The notes beneath the pieces are model-generated. The model was not told the DNA's origin. It searched no databases and saw only the letters and a list, made by a program, of their open reading frames with translations. Positions 45,886 to 53,999 of a stretch of DNA of 64,000 nucleotides are shown one piece after another (positions within the stretch are counted from its first letter, which is position 1; every line of letters starts with the position of its first letter). The DNA comes from CAYSUS01 sp964434165 (GTDB lineage: Bacteria > Planctomycetota > Planctomycetia > Pirellulales > Thermoguttaceae). The stretch spans positions 1 to 64,000 of the forward strand of contig CAYSUS010000014.1 in NCBI GenBank assembly GCA_964434165.1, written 5' to 3'. A program made the position numbers and the translations under genes.

Positions 45886-45914
45886 TTTATCCCCGCGGCG
45901 AGAACGTCTAGAAT
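45886..45914 (+). promoter_or_regulatory. Possible promoter for lpxK
   Basis: TAGAAT (45909-45914), a near-consensus -10, lies 17 bases after TTTATC (45886-45891), a poor -35, and about 45 bases before the lpxK TTG. The 306-base divergent gap with fhcA holds nothing else I recognise. Confidence 0.4.
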
Positions 45915-45960
45915 CAGGCTTCAACTGGCCCCACGAGGCAACCGGGGAGGAGGCACCGTC

Positions 45961-47013
45961 TTGGACCCTTCCGACTTCCGCGATCTGGTCAGCGGACGGC
46001 GCAGGGGCGTGCGGGCATGGCTGGCGCGCCTGGGGCTTCGCGCTCTGGAGATCCCTTACGCCCTCGCCATGCGGGTCCGCAATTGGCGCTACGATACCGG
46101 CAGGAGCGAGATTCGCCGCGTAAGCGTGCCCGTGGTCAGCGTCGGCAATCTGACGATGGGAGGCACCGGAAAGACCCCCATGGTCGCCTGGATCGCCCGC
46201 TGGTTCCGCCAGCGAGGCGTGCGCGTCACCGTGATCAGCCGCGGCTACGGCGCCGAGGAGGGGAGCCGAAACGACGAGGCCATGGAACTGGAGCATCAAC
46301 TGCCCGACGTGCCCCACGTTCAGAATCCCGATCGCGTCGCCGCGGCCGAGATGGCGATTGAAGAGTTCGAGTGCCAGGTGATCGTCCTGGACGACGCTTT
46401 TCAACACCGGCGGATCGCCCGCGACCTGGACCTCGTGCTCCTGGACGCCCTGGAGCCCTTCGGGTTCGGCCACGTGTTTCCGCGGGGGATGATGCGGGAG
46501 CCCATGGCGGGACTGAAACGGGCGGACCTGGTCGTGCTCAGCCGGGCCGACACGGCGGAGCCGGAAGCCCGGCAGCGGGTTCGGCACGCGGTCCTGCGCC
46601 GCGCGCCGCGCGCGGCGTGGGCCGAGGTCGTTCATGCCCCGCGCGGGTTGCTCGGCGCAGCAGGAAACGAAGAAGGGCTGGAGACCCTGGTAGGCCAGCC
46701 CGTCGCCGCCTTCTGCGGGATCGGCAACCCCGCCGGATTCCGACGCACCCTCGATGCCGCCGGCTACGAGGTCGTGGCGTTCCGCGAATTCTCCGACCAT
46801 CACCGGTACACCCGCGAGGAGATCGGCTGGCTGAGCGACTGGGTGTCGGGGGCCGACGCGACCGCCGTGTTGTGCACGCACAAGGACCTGGTGAAGCTTC
46901 AAGTCGAGCAGCTCGCGGGACGGCCGCTGTGGGCCGTTGTGGTGGGGATCGAGTTCCTTCTCGGTCGCGAGGCCTTGGAGGAGCGTCTCTCCAGGCTGCT
47001 CCCCGACTCGTAA
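45961..47013 (+). CDS. lpxK: Tetraacyldisaccharide 4'-kinase (lipid A biosynthesis)
   Basis: LpxK phosphorylates the lipid A disaccharide at the 4' position on the inner face of the inner membrane. The 350-residue protein starts with TTG at 45961, which has GGAGGAGG seven bases upstream. In-frame sequence before it is not conserved. The Walker A loop is VGNLTMGGTGKTPMVAWIAR, followed by VTVISRGYGAEEG and VIVLDDAFQHRRIARDLDLV with its characteristic DD...H, then PRGMMREPMAGLKRADLVVL. Length and order are typical. It leads a rightward set of lipopolysaccharide-type genes, which supports a lipid A-containing outer membrane in this organism. Confidence 0.95.
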   Translation: MDPSDFRDLVSGRRRGVRAWLARLGLRALEIPYALAMRVRNWRYDTGRSEIRRVSVPVVSVGNLTMGGTGKTPMVAWIARWFRQRGVRVTVISRGYGAEEGSRNDEAMELEHQLPDVPHVQNPDRVAAAEMAIEEFECQVIVLDDAFQHRRIARDLDLVLLDALEPFGFGHVFPRGMMREPMAGLKRADLVVLSRADTAEPEARQRVRHAVLRRAPRAAWAEVVHAPRGLLGAAGNEEGLETLVGQPVAAFCGIGNPAGFRRTLDAAGYEVVAFREFSDHHRYTREEIGWLSDWVSGADATAVLCTHKDLVKLQVEQLAGRPLWAVVVGIEFLLGREALEERLSRLLPDS

Positions 47014-47056
47014 GCAGGTCCGCGGTGCGCGTCCGCGCTGGCCTGTGCAACTGACC

Positions 47057-47085
47057 TTGGCCGGGCTCAGGCCTCGGGTTATGCT
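47057..47085 (+). promoter_or_regulatory. Possible internal promoter of the LPS cluster
   Basis: TTGGCC (47057-47062), 17 bases, TATGCT (47080-47085), in the 236-base gap after lpxK. It would start transcription about 155 bases before the next ATG. Confidence 0.35.
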
Positions 47086-47249
47086 CCCGCCTTGCCCGAA
47101 ATCGCGTCGGCCTTCGGCGGCTGGACGTCTTTTCCAGGCGACCCATCTGCCCCAGAATAAACCGGCAGCAGGCCCTGTCGGGCCGCGATGCGGCTGGTCA
47201 GGACCGCGGTGGAAAGAGCCTTTTGGGGTAAATGGGTAAGGAGCATGTC

Positions 47250-47774
47250 ATGCGCCAGGTGATTGGCAGTGTCGTCGTCTTCTATCTTGCGGTGTTCTGT
47301 GGGGAATTCGCCTGCGGCGAGGAGTCGCTGCTTCCGGGCGTCACGATCCTCACCACCGGGGAGCAGCTCCGGGAGCTGTCCGAGAGGGCCCTCGAGCGAC
47401 TGATGCGCGGCGAGATGGAAGGATTCAAGGTGCTCGCCGAGCACGAGACCGACCCCAAGAGCGACGCGGCCGTGGAACGCTACTTCCGCGCCCAGGCCGA
47501 CCGCGTGAAGGAGTTCTCGCGCAAGTACGGCCAGGCGCTAGGCTTCGAGCGCGTGGCCGAGCACCGGGTGTCGGACTGCTTTCGCCGCTACGTGTACGTC
47601 GCGAAGTACGAGAAGAGCTTCCTGCGGTGGGCGTTCACCTACTACCGCCCCCGCGAGACGTGGAAGTTCCTCCGCGTTGATTTCGACGACGACGTGAACA
47701 CGCTGTTTTTCGACGTGCAGACCTCGGCGCCCGCCGCGGAGACCGAGGCGGACGCCGCAACCGACCGCCCATGA
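47250..47774 (+). CDS. Exported protein of unknown function in the LPS cluster
   Basis: A 174-residue protein with a signal-like N-terminus (MRQVIGSVVVFYLAVFCGEFACG). AAGGAG six bases before ATG 47250 decides the start; an ATG six codons upstream is in frame but overlaps this site. The mature part is charged and likely alpha+beta (RALERLMRGEMEGFKVLAEH and RYVYVAKYEKSFLRWAFTYY). I recognise no family. It sits between lpxK and the GT9 gene, and its stop overlaps the GT9 start as ATGA, so translation is coupled. It could assist outer-membrane glycolipid assembly, but nothing in the sequence shows this. Confidence 0.75.
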   Translation: MRQVIGSVVVFYLAVFCGEFACGEESLLPGVTILTTGEQLRELSERALERLMRGEMEGFKVLAEHETDPKSDAAVERYFRAQADRVKEFSRKYGQALGFERVAEHRVSDCFRRYVYVAKYEKSFLRWAFTYYRPRETWKFLRVDFDDDVNTLFFDVQTSAPAAETEADAATDRP

Positions 47775-48829
47775 ACATCGCGATCTTCCTGCCCAACTGG
47801 CTCGGCGACGTGACCATGGCGACGCCCTTCTTGCGGGCGATGCGCCGACGGTTCGACGGCCGGGCCAGGCTGATCGGGATCATGCGGCCGTATCTCGCCG
47901 ATCTGCTGGCCGGGACCGACTGGCTCGACGAGCAATGGTTCTTCAACCCCCGGGCCAAGGAGCCCCAGGTCCGCTTGTGGCCCCTGGTTCAGAGGATGCG
48001 CCGCGCGCGATTCGAGCTGGCCGTGCTGCTGTCCAACTCCTTCCACACCGCCCTGACCGCCCGCCTGGGCGGCGCGCGGGAGCGCGTCGGCTACGCGCGG
48101 CACGGTCGGGGGATGCTGCTGACCCGCCGCTTGCTCCCGCCGCGGGACGGGCGGACGATTCGCCCCGAGCCGATGGTCCATTACTATCTTCGCCTGGCCG
48201 CGGCGTGCACCTGCGATCCGGAGGAGCCGCGCCTGGAGCTTGCCACGATCGAGGCTGACGAACGCTCGGCCGACGCCGTCTGGGAGCGGCTGGGGCTGCG
48301 CCGCGACGGCCGCGTGATCCTGCTCAACTCCAGCGGTGCCTACGGCGCCGCCAAGCTGTGGCCGGTCGAGCATTTCGCGGCGTTGGCCGCGCGCATCGAG
48401 CGCGAGCTGGACCACGACGTGCTCGTCACGTGCGGGCCCAGGGAGCGGGACCTCGCCCGCGACGTGGCCGCGCGAAGCGGTCGGGCTCGCGTCTTCTCGA
48501 TGGCCGACCAGCCCATGGACCTGGGCACGGCCAAGGCCTGCATCCGGCGCGGACGCTTGATGGTCTCCACCGACAGCGGACCGCGCCACGTGGCCGCCGC
48601 GCTGGGCCTGCCGGTGGTGACGCTCTTCGGGCCGATGCTGCCCGTCTGGAGCGAGAACCCGACGCAGAGGGCCGCGAACCTGGCCCTCGACCTCGATTGC
48701 ATCGGGTGCCGCAGGAGAACCTGTCCCTTGAGGCATCACGCCTGCATGCGGGGGCTTACCGTGGAGCGTGTCTTCGAGGCCGCCCAGGGGCTGCTGGACG
48801 AGGAGGAGGGGGCACGGCCCGCGGCGTAA
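47771..48829 (+). CDS. Heptosyltransferase-like glycosyltransferase (GT9)
   Basis: A 352-residue GT-B enzyme of family GT9, resembling ADP-heptose:LPS heptosyltransferase II (WaaF), which builds the inner LPS core on the cytosolic side. The N-terminal motif IFLPNWLGDVTMATPFLRAM has the catalytic Asp in LGD. Later blocks are LLSNSFHTALTARLGGARER, VILLNSSGAYGAAKLWPVEH in the nucleotide-sugar loop, and LMVSTDSGPRHVAAALGLPV, which is the donor-binding signature. A CIGCRRRTCPLRHHACM segment near the end is typical of the family. Overlap with the previous gene is 4 bases. Donor sugar could be a heptose or another ADP-sugar. Confidence 0.9.
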   Translation: MNIAIFLPNWLGDVTMATPFLRAMRRRFDGRARLIGIMRPYLADLLAGTDWLDEQWFFNPRAKEPQVRLWPLVQRMRRARFELAVLLSNSFHTALTARLGGARERVGYARHGRGMLLTRRLLPPRDGRTIRPEPMVHYYLRLAAACTCDPEEPRLELATIEADERSADAVWERLGLRRDGRVILLNSSGAYGAAKLWPVEHFAALAARIERELDHDVLVTCGPRERDLARDVAARSGRARVFSMADQPMDLGTAKACIRRGRLMVSTDSGPRHVAAALGLPVVTLFGPMLPVWSENPTQRAANLALDLDCIGCRRRTCPLRHHACMRGLTVERVFEAAQGLLDEEEGARPAA

Positions 48830-48884
48830 GCGGTCGGGCCGGACCCGTGTTCGGCGCGAACTCGATTCGAAAGAAAGACGCAGC

Positions 48885-49778
48885 GTGATCAGCAAGGCAC
48901 GGACGGTGGAGCCCGACGACCCGGCCGGCACGGGGTTGGAGCCCGTGGGCGACGGGGCGATGTGGGTAGCCCCCGAATACCGGCGGCCCCTGAGCCAGGC
49001 CGGTCTGGCGAGCTTCGACGCGGTGATGGCCACGTCGCAGGGCCATTGCATGCGGGCGCTGGTCGATCGCGAGAACTGGCGCTTGGACCTGGCCGTGGGC
49101 GCGGCCGGTTCCCGCCGCGTGTACCTGAAAAAGCACCACGTGCGCACCGTGGGGTCGCGCGTGCGGGCGCGGTGGGGCGGCGGACCGGGCATGACGCCGG
49201 GTCGCGTCGAGGCCCAGAACGTCCGCCGTCTGACCCGCGAAGGCATCGACGTGATGCACCTGGTCGCCTACGGCGAGCGCCTCCGCTCGGGCGGCCTGGT
49301 CGAATCGTTCGTGATCACCGAGGAGCTGACCGGCTACGTGCCGCTGGAGCAGTTCCTCAGGAAGCGATTTCCCCCCTTGGGGCAGCGGCGGCCCGCGCGA
49401 AGGGATGCCGCCCTGGAGCGCCTCCTGGACCGGGTGGCCGACGTCGCCCGACGCTTCCACGAGGCCGGCTACAATCACCGCGACCTGTACTGCTGCCATT
49501 TCTTCATTCGCGAGCCGCGTCGTGGTCAGTTCGACATCCGGCTCATCGACCTGCAAAGGGTCCAGCGCAGGACGCGAAGGCGGCGGCGGTGGATCGTCAA
49601 GGACCTGGCCCAACTGGCCTGGTCGGCGCCGCTCGACCGGATCACGTGCACGCAGAAGCTCCGCTTCATGCGGCGTTACCTGGGGGTCCGCAAGCTCCGC
49701 GCCCGGGACAAGCGGCTCATTCGCGAGGTCCTGGCGAAGCAGCAATTCATGGTGCGAAAGCTGGGGGAATCGCCATGA
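48885..49778 (+). CDS. WaaP/InaA-family lipopolysaccharide-type kinase
   Basis: A 297-residue protein kinase-like enzyme that probably phosphorylates a core sugar such as Kdo or heptose. The kinase-fold markers are the ATP-binding Lys in RRVYLKKHHVRT, the Glu region VITEELTGYVPLEQFL, the catalytic loop NHRDLYCCHFFIRE (HRD with the H in HF) and the metal-binding segment RLIDLQRVQRR. The GTG start at 48885 has only a weak ribosome site. An internal ATG (MWVAPEYRRPL) is a possible alternative. The final codons overlap the next GT gene as ATGA. Its setting after a GT9 gene fits LPS core decoration. Confidence 0.85.
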   Translation: MISKARTVEPDDPAGTGLEPVGDGAMWVAPEYRRPLSQAGLASFDAVMATSQGHCMRALVDRENWRLDLAVGAAGSRRVYLKKHHVRTVGSRVRARWGGGPGMTPGRVEAQNVRRLTREGIDVMHLVAYGERLRSGGLVESFVITEELTGYVPLEQFLRKRFPPLGQRRPARRDAALERLLDRVADVARRFHEAGYNHRDLYCCHFFIREPRRGQFDIRLIDLQRVQRRTRRRRRWIVKDLAQLAWSAPLDRITCTQKLRFMRRYLGVRKLRARDKRLIREVLAKQQFMVRKLGESP

Positions 49779-51031
49779 GAATCGGCCTGGTCGTGGAGCA
49801 GTTCGACGCCCGCCGCGGCGGCCTGGAGCAGTGGACGGCGCAGTTCGCCCGGGGCCTGGCCGGGCGGGGCCACGAGGTCCACGTGGTGTCGGCGCGGTTC
49901 GGCGAGCCGACCGACGCCCTGCCGGTCGTGCGCCATCGGCTGGACGCTTGCCGTTCGCGGACCGGCTTTGCGCAGGCGGCGGAGCAGAAGCTGCGCGAAC
50001 TGAACCTCGACGTGGTGCACGACACGGGGGCCGGCTGGTACTGCGACGTGTTCCAGCCGCACTGGGGCTCCTGGTCGGCGCTGAACGAGCAGAAGCTCCT
50101 CATGCTGCCGCGCTGGACCCGGCCGTGGAAGCGGATGATGATCCGCTGGCTGCCGCGCTATCGCCAGATCCGACGCCTGATGGAGCGGCAGTACGCCAAC
50201 GACGGGCGCCTGGTGCTGGCGCTCTCGCAGCGGGTTGCCGGCGATTTCCAGAGATACCACGGCGTGCGCCCCGAGAACATCCGGCTGGTCTATAACGGGG
50301 TGGACACGCAACGATTCCACCCCGACAACCGGCAGCGGTGGCGGGCGGCGATTCGTCGCCGGCTCGACGTGGACGAGGAGGCGGTGCTGCTGCTGATCGT
50401 GGCCCACAACTTCCGGCTCAAGGGCGTGCCCACGCTCTTGAAGGCCGTCGCGCGGATGGTCGCCGACCGAAGGCCCGTGCACCTGGCGGTGGTGGGAGGA
50501 AAGCGGATCGGGCGGTTCGAGCGCGCGGCCCGGTGGTCGGGGGCGCAGCCGGCGGTGACGTTCGTCGGCGCGGTCGATGACGTGGCGCCGTACTACGCCG
50601 CGGCCGATCTGTACGTCCATCCGACCTTCTACGACACCTTCAGCCTGGTCGTGCTGGAGGCCCTGGCGAGCGGCCTGCCCGTGGTCACCAGCCGCTTCAA
50701 CGGCGTGGTGGAGCTCTTCCGCGACGGCGAGCAGGGCTTCCTGCTCACGGATCCGGGCGACGTGGAAGAGCTCCTGGATCGCCTGCGGGCATTGCTCGAT
50801 CCCCGATTGCGGGAGACCATGGGACGGACGGCGCGGCGCCTGGCCGAGGCCCACACCTTTGCCCAGAACGTGGACGAGGTCCTGGCGGCCTACGACGAGG
50901 CCCTGCGGCGCAAGGCCGAGCGCGGCGCGGTGCGCGGGTCGCTCTTGGGGCCCGCCTGTTTCTGTCGGAGACCGGTGGAGCCCGTGCGCTCATCGCGGGA
51001 CGTGGCGCGGACAACGGAGGTCTCGTCATGA
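49775..51031 (+). CDS. Glycosyltransferase family 4 (LPS cluster), first of a tandem pair
   Basis: A 418-residue GT-B enzyme. The opening MRIGLVVEQFDARRGGLEQW contains the GG acceptor loop. The donor domain shows LRDVKGV-like 'LIVAHNFRLKGVPTLLKAVA', then FVGAVDDVAPYYAAADLYVH and the catalytic EX7E region in PTFYDTFSLVVLEALASGLP. The C-terminal tail after about residue 385 is not part of the fold and is less conserved. It overlaps the kinase gene before it (ATGA) and the paralogous GT after it, so the three are translationally coupled. The sugar transferred is unknown. It is about 40 percent alike by eye to the next gene, suggesting duplication. Confidence 0.9.
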   Translation: MRIGLVVEQFDARRGGLEQWTAQFARGLAGRGHEVHVVSARFGEPTDALPVVRHRLDACRSRTGFAQAAEQKLRELNLDVVHDTGAGWYCDVFQPHWGSWSALNEQKLLMLPRWTRPWKRMMIRWLPRYRQIRRLMERQYANDGRLVLALSQRVAGDFQRYHGVRPENIRLVYNGVDTQRFHPDNRQRWRAAIRRRLDVDEEAVLLLIVAHNFRLKGVPTLLKAVARMVADRRPVHLAVVGGKRIGRFERAARWSGAQPAVTFVGAVDDVAPYYAAADLYVHPTFYDTFSLVVLEALASGLPVVTSRFNGVVELFRDGEQGFLLTDPGDVEELLDRLRALLDPRLRETMGRTARRLAEAHTFAQNVDEVLAAYDEALRRKAERGAVRGSLLGPACFCRRPVEPVRSSRDVARTTEVSS

Positions 51032-52287
51032 AGGTCGGACTCGTGATCGAGCAGTTCTGTCCCCTGCGCGGCGGAGCCGAGCAGTGGACCTATCAGTTCG
51101 CCCGACGCCTGCTCGAGCTGGGGCACGCGGTCCACGTGGTGGCGGAGAGCTTTGCGGCGGAGAGCCGGCACCTGGGGCTCCAGGAGCACCGCCTGCCCAA
51201 AGCCCGCTCGCGGCTCCATCTCGCCCGACTCGCCGAACGGACGCTGCGAACCCTGGACCTGGACGTGATCCACGACATGGGGGTGGGGTGGTACTGCGAC
51301 GTGCTGCAATCGCACGACGGCTCGCGGTCGGCGCAGGCCGAGCAGAAGCTGTTCCTCCTGCCCCTCTGGGCGCGGCCTCTGAAGCGGGCCTTGATCCGCG
51401 TGCTGCCGCGCTACCGGGCCTTTCGAATCCTTTCCGCGCGCCAGTTGGCAGAGCCCACCCCTTATGTGATCGCGCTGTCGCGCTCCGTGGCCGAGGACTA
51501 CCGGCGCTACCACGGGGTCGATCCGCGGCGGATTCGCGTGGTTCACAACGGCGTCGATCCGCGGCGCTTCTCGCCCGAGCGGCGCGCGGCCCACCGGCCG
51601 GCCATGCGGCGGCAGTTGAACCTGCGTGACCACGAGACGGTGTTCCTGTTCGTGGGGCACGATTTCCAGCGCAAGGGCCTGGCCACCGTGATCCGCGCCG
51701 TGGGCCGGCTCGTGCGCGAGGCCCTGCCGGTCCGCCTGCTCGTGGCAGGGGGCCGCGGGCACGGGCGTTACGACTGGATCGCGCGACGGTGCGGGGCCGA
51801 CGCGGCCGTCACCTTCCTCGGTCCGGTGGCCGACCCGGTCCCCTACTACGCCGCGGCCGACGCCTACGTGCTGCCCAGCTTCTACGATCCGTTCGGTCTG
51901 GTCGTCCTGGAGGCCGCGGCCAGTGGATTGCCGGTCATCACCAGCCGCAGGGCGGGGGCCTCGGAGTTGCTGACGAACGGACTTCAGGGCTACGTGCTGC
52001 GCGACCCGGCCGACGACCGGGAGCTTGCCGAACGTTTGCGAAGCCTCCTCGATCCGCCGCTCCGTCGGCGGATGGGCCAGTCGGCCCGGGACCTGGCCGT
52101 GCGCCACACGATGGACCGGAACTGCCAGGAAATCCTCGCGATCTACCGGGAGGTCATCCGCCAACGGGCCGCTTCTGCAAGCCGCTTCCTGGTCCGTCAC
52201 GCGCCGGTCGCGGCCGGGACGATCCCGTCGCCCGTGACGGCAACTTGCGCCGCCTTGGGCCACGGGCCCCGCCGCCGACCCACCTAG
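51028..52287 (+). CDS. Glycosyltransferase family 4 (LPS cluster), second of a tandem pair
   Basis: A 419-residue GT4 paralogous to the previous enzyme: MKVGLVIEQFCPLRGGAEQW aligns with its neighbour's start, and YCDVLQSHDGSRSAQAEQKL matches YCDVFQPHWGSWSALNEQKL. The donor-binding half has FLFVGHDFQRKGLATVIRAV, FLGPVADPVPYYAAADAYVL and SFYDPFGLVVLEAAASGLPV, the E-containing catalytic region. The ATGA overlap with the previous stop couples their translation. After this gene the strand-coherent cluster ends and a new promoter appears. It likely adds a second core or O-chain sugar. Specificity cannot be read from sequence. Confidence 0.9.
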   Translation: MKVGLVIEQFCPLRGGAEQWTYQFARRLLELGHAVHVVAESFAAESRHLGLQEHRLPKARSRLHLARLAERTLRTLDLDVIHDMGVGWYCDVLQSHDGSRSAQAEQKLFLLPLWARPLKRALIRVLPRYRAFRILSARQLAEPTPYVIALSRSVAEDYRRYHGVDPRRIRVVHNGVDPRRFSPERRAAHRPAMRRQLNLRDHETVFLFVGHDFQRKGLATVIRAVGRLVREALPVRLLVAGGRGHGRYDWIARRCGADAAVTFLGPVADPVPYYAAADAYVLPSFYDPFGLVVLEAAASGLPVITSRRAGASELLTNGLQGYVLRDPADDRELAERLRSLLDPPLRRRMGQSARDLAVRHTMDRNCQEILAIYREVIRQRAASASRFLVRHAPVAAGTIPSPVTATCAALGHGPRRRPT

Positions 52288-52329
52288 GGCCGCGCGGCCG
52301 ACGTGGCGGGACCTGGTCTGCGATCCCTA

Positions 52330-52358
52330 TTGCCCCCATTGTCGGGGCTTCCTATACT
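52330..52358 (+). promoter_or_regulatory. Sigma70-type promoter after the LPS cluster
   Basis: TTGCCC (52330-52335), 17 bases, TATACT (52353-52358), a near-consensus -10. It is about 100 bases before the ATG of the exported secretin-N-like protein. Confidence 0.6.
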
Positions 52359-52459
52359 TCGCGCCCCGTGCGCCGAACACCCGCGGACCCAGTCCTGGGG
52401 GATGCCGGGGCCGCTGGCCCCGCCGCGTCTCCCAGCCCATTCGGCAAGGAGGCTGAAGC

Positions 52460-53677
52460 ATGCCGGCACGCGCGTTTCTCGCCCTGGTTCTCGCCTTGAC
52501 GGCGAAGGGCCCGGCCGCGGCCCAGTCCACGGTCCCGCCGCCCCCCACGGGGGCGACGCCCGCCTGGCGCCCTGCCAGCGGAGAGGCTCCGCCGCCTGCG
52601 GCCGCACCCGCCCCGGCTGCGACACCGCCTGCCGCGGCCGACGCCCGCGCACCGAGGCGCTCGACCGCCAAGGTCTCGGGCGGCACGGGGACCCTGCCCA
52701 ACCAGGGCCAGCTCTGGAGGGAATACGACATCAGCCCGTACACGCTCCGCGTGAATACCACCAACCGTCCCGAACAGGCCGTCGTGGACTGGATCCTCCG
52801 TGAGACCGGCTACGAGGCCTGGCATTCCGAACCGCTGGGTATCCTCAGCGCGACGCCCCGCACGCTCCGCGTCTATCACACGCCGCCGATGCAGGCCGTG
52901 GTGGCCGATATCGTCGATCGGTTCGTCAGCAGCGAAGCCGAGACCCGCGCGTTCGGGCTCCGCGTGATCACGGTCAACCATCCCAACTGGCGGGCGAAGT
53001 CCCGCAACGTCCTGCGTGCCGTTCCCGTGCAGACGCCAGGCGTGCAGGCGTGGCTGCTGGAGCGCGAAGACGCCGCCCTCCTGCTGGCCGAATTGCGCCG
53101 CCGCACCGATTACCGCGAGCACAACCCGCGGCACCTGCTGGTGCCGAACGGCCAATCCAACGTGGTCGCGCAGCTGCGGGCCCGGTCCTACACGCGCGAC
53201 GTCAGCCTGCGCCAGGACACCCTGCAAGGCTACGAGCCCGAGGTCGCTCAGATCGACGAGGGGTTCTCGCTCGAGTTCAGCCCGCTGCTATCGGTCGATG
53301 GCCAGATGATCGACGCCGTGATCAAGTGCAGCATCGACCAGGTCGAGAAGATGGTCCCCGTGGTGATCGACGTGCCCACTCCGACCGCTCCGCGGCAACG
53401 GACGCAAATCGAGGTCCCCCAGATGACGCATTTCCGCTTCCACGAGCGCTTTCGGTGGCCTGAAAGCCAGGTACTGGTCATTGGCATGGGGATGGTGCCG
53501 ATTCCCGTGCCAGGTGACACGCGGACCATTCTGCCGGGGGTGCCGTTGAAGCTTCCCGCGTCCTCCCCGCGCGGCGAGTTGATCGTGGTCGTCGAAAGCC
53601 GGGGCAAATCGGGCCCGGGCGCGACGACCCCCCGCGCCGCCCAGCGCGAGGCCACGGCCTATCAAGGTCGCTATTAA
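52460..53677 (+). CDS. Exported protein with a secretin-N-like region, function unknown
   Basis: A 405-residue protein with a signal peptide (MPARAFLALVLALTAKGPAAA) and AAGGAGG before the ATG. A Pro/Ala-rich linker of about 60 residues is followed by YDISPYTLRVNTTNRPEQAV and LSATPRTLRVYHTPPMQAVV, which look like the small alpha/beta N-domains of type II/III secretion secretins ('LxVxxTPxxHxxV' pattern) but without a secretin pore domain. The second half (PEVAQIDEGFSLEFSPLLSV and VIDVPTPTAPRQ) resembles a beta-sandwich. It could be a periplasmic partner of a secretion or pilus system, but the genes around it give no support. Family name uncertain. Confidence 0.6.
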   Translation: MPARAFLALVLALTAKGPAAAQSTVPPPPTGATPAWRPASGEAPPPAAAPAPAATPPAAADARAPRRSTAKVSGGTGTLPNQGQLWREYDISPYTLRVNTTNRPEQAVVDWILRETGYEAWHSEPLGILSATPRTLRVYHTPPMQAVVADIVDRFVSSEAETRAFGLRVITVNHPNWRAKSRNVLRAVPVQTPGVQAWLLEREDAALLLAELRRRTDYREHNPRHLLVPNGQSNVVAQLRARSYTRDVSLRQDTLQGYEPEVAQIDEGFSLEFSPLLSVDGQMIDAVIKCSIDQVEKMVPVVIDVPTPTAPRQRTQIEVPQMTHFRFHERFRWPESQVLVIGMGMVPIPVPGDTRTILPGVPLKLPASSPRGELIVVVESRGKSGPGATTPRAAQREATAYQGRY

Positions 53678-53816
53678 ATCCTCTGGCCCGGGCCGCGACA
53701 GGTCGGAGGCTCTCGGGCGCGTCCCTCCGGGCATTCCCGCCACCCCACACTTCGGCGGCGCGGCATGGGTCGCCCTGAATGGGTCGCGGGGGCTGAGGCT
53801 CGTCCAGAAACGTCGC

Positions 53817-53845
53817 TCGACGGACCAGGGGAAAATGGCTAAAAT
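53817..53845 (+). promoter_or_regulatory. Promoter-like sequence upstream of the ketoacyl-synthase homologue
   Basis: TCGACG (53817-53822), 17 bases, TAAAAT (53840-53845). It lies about 150 bases before the TTG start. The 322-base gap otherwise shows no gene. Confidence 0.5.
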
Positions 53846-53999
53846 GCGCATCTTGTTCGGCTGACGGGGCGCGTGCCTGATTGGCGTGAGGGGGCTTCCG
53901 TGGGATCGGGTCGCCGCCCGGGTCGATGCACTCGTCATCCAGGCGACGACGTGGGGCCGAGCCTTCTTTCTCGATCGATTGCTTTACGGAGCAAGTGCG

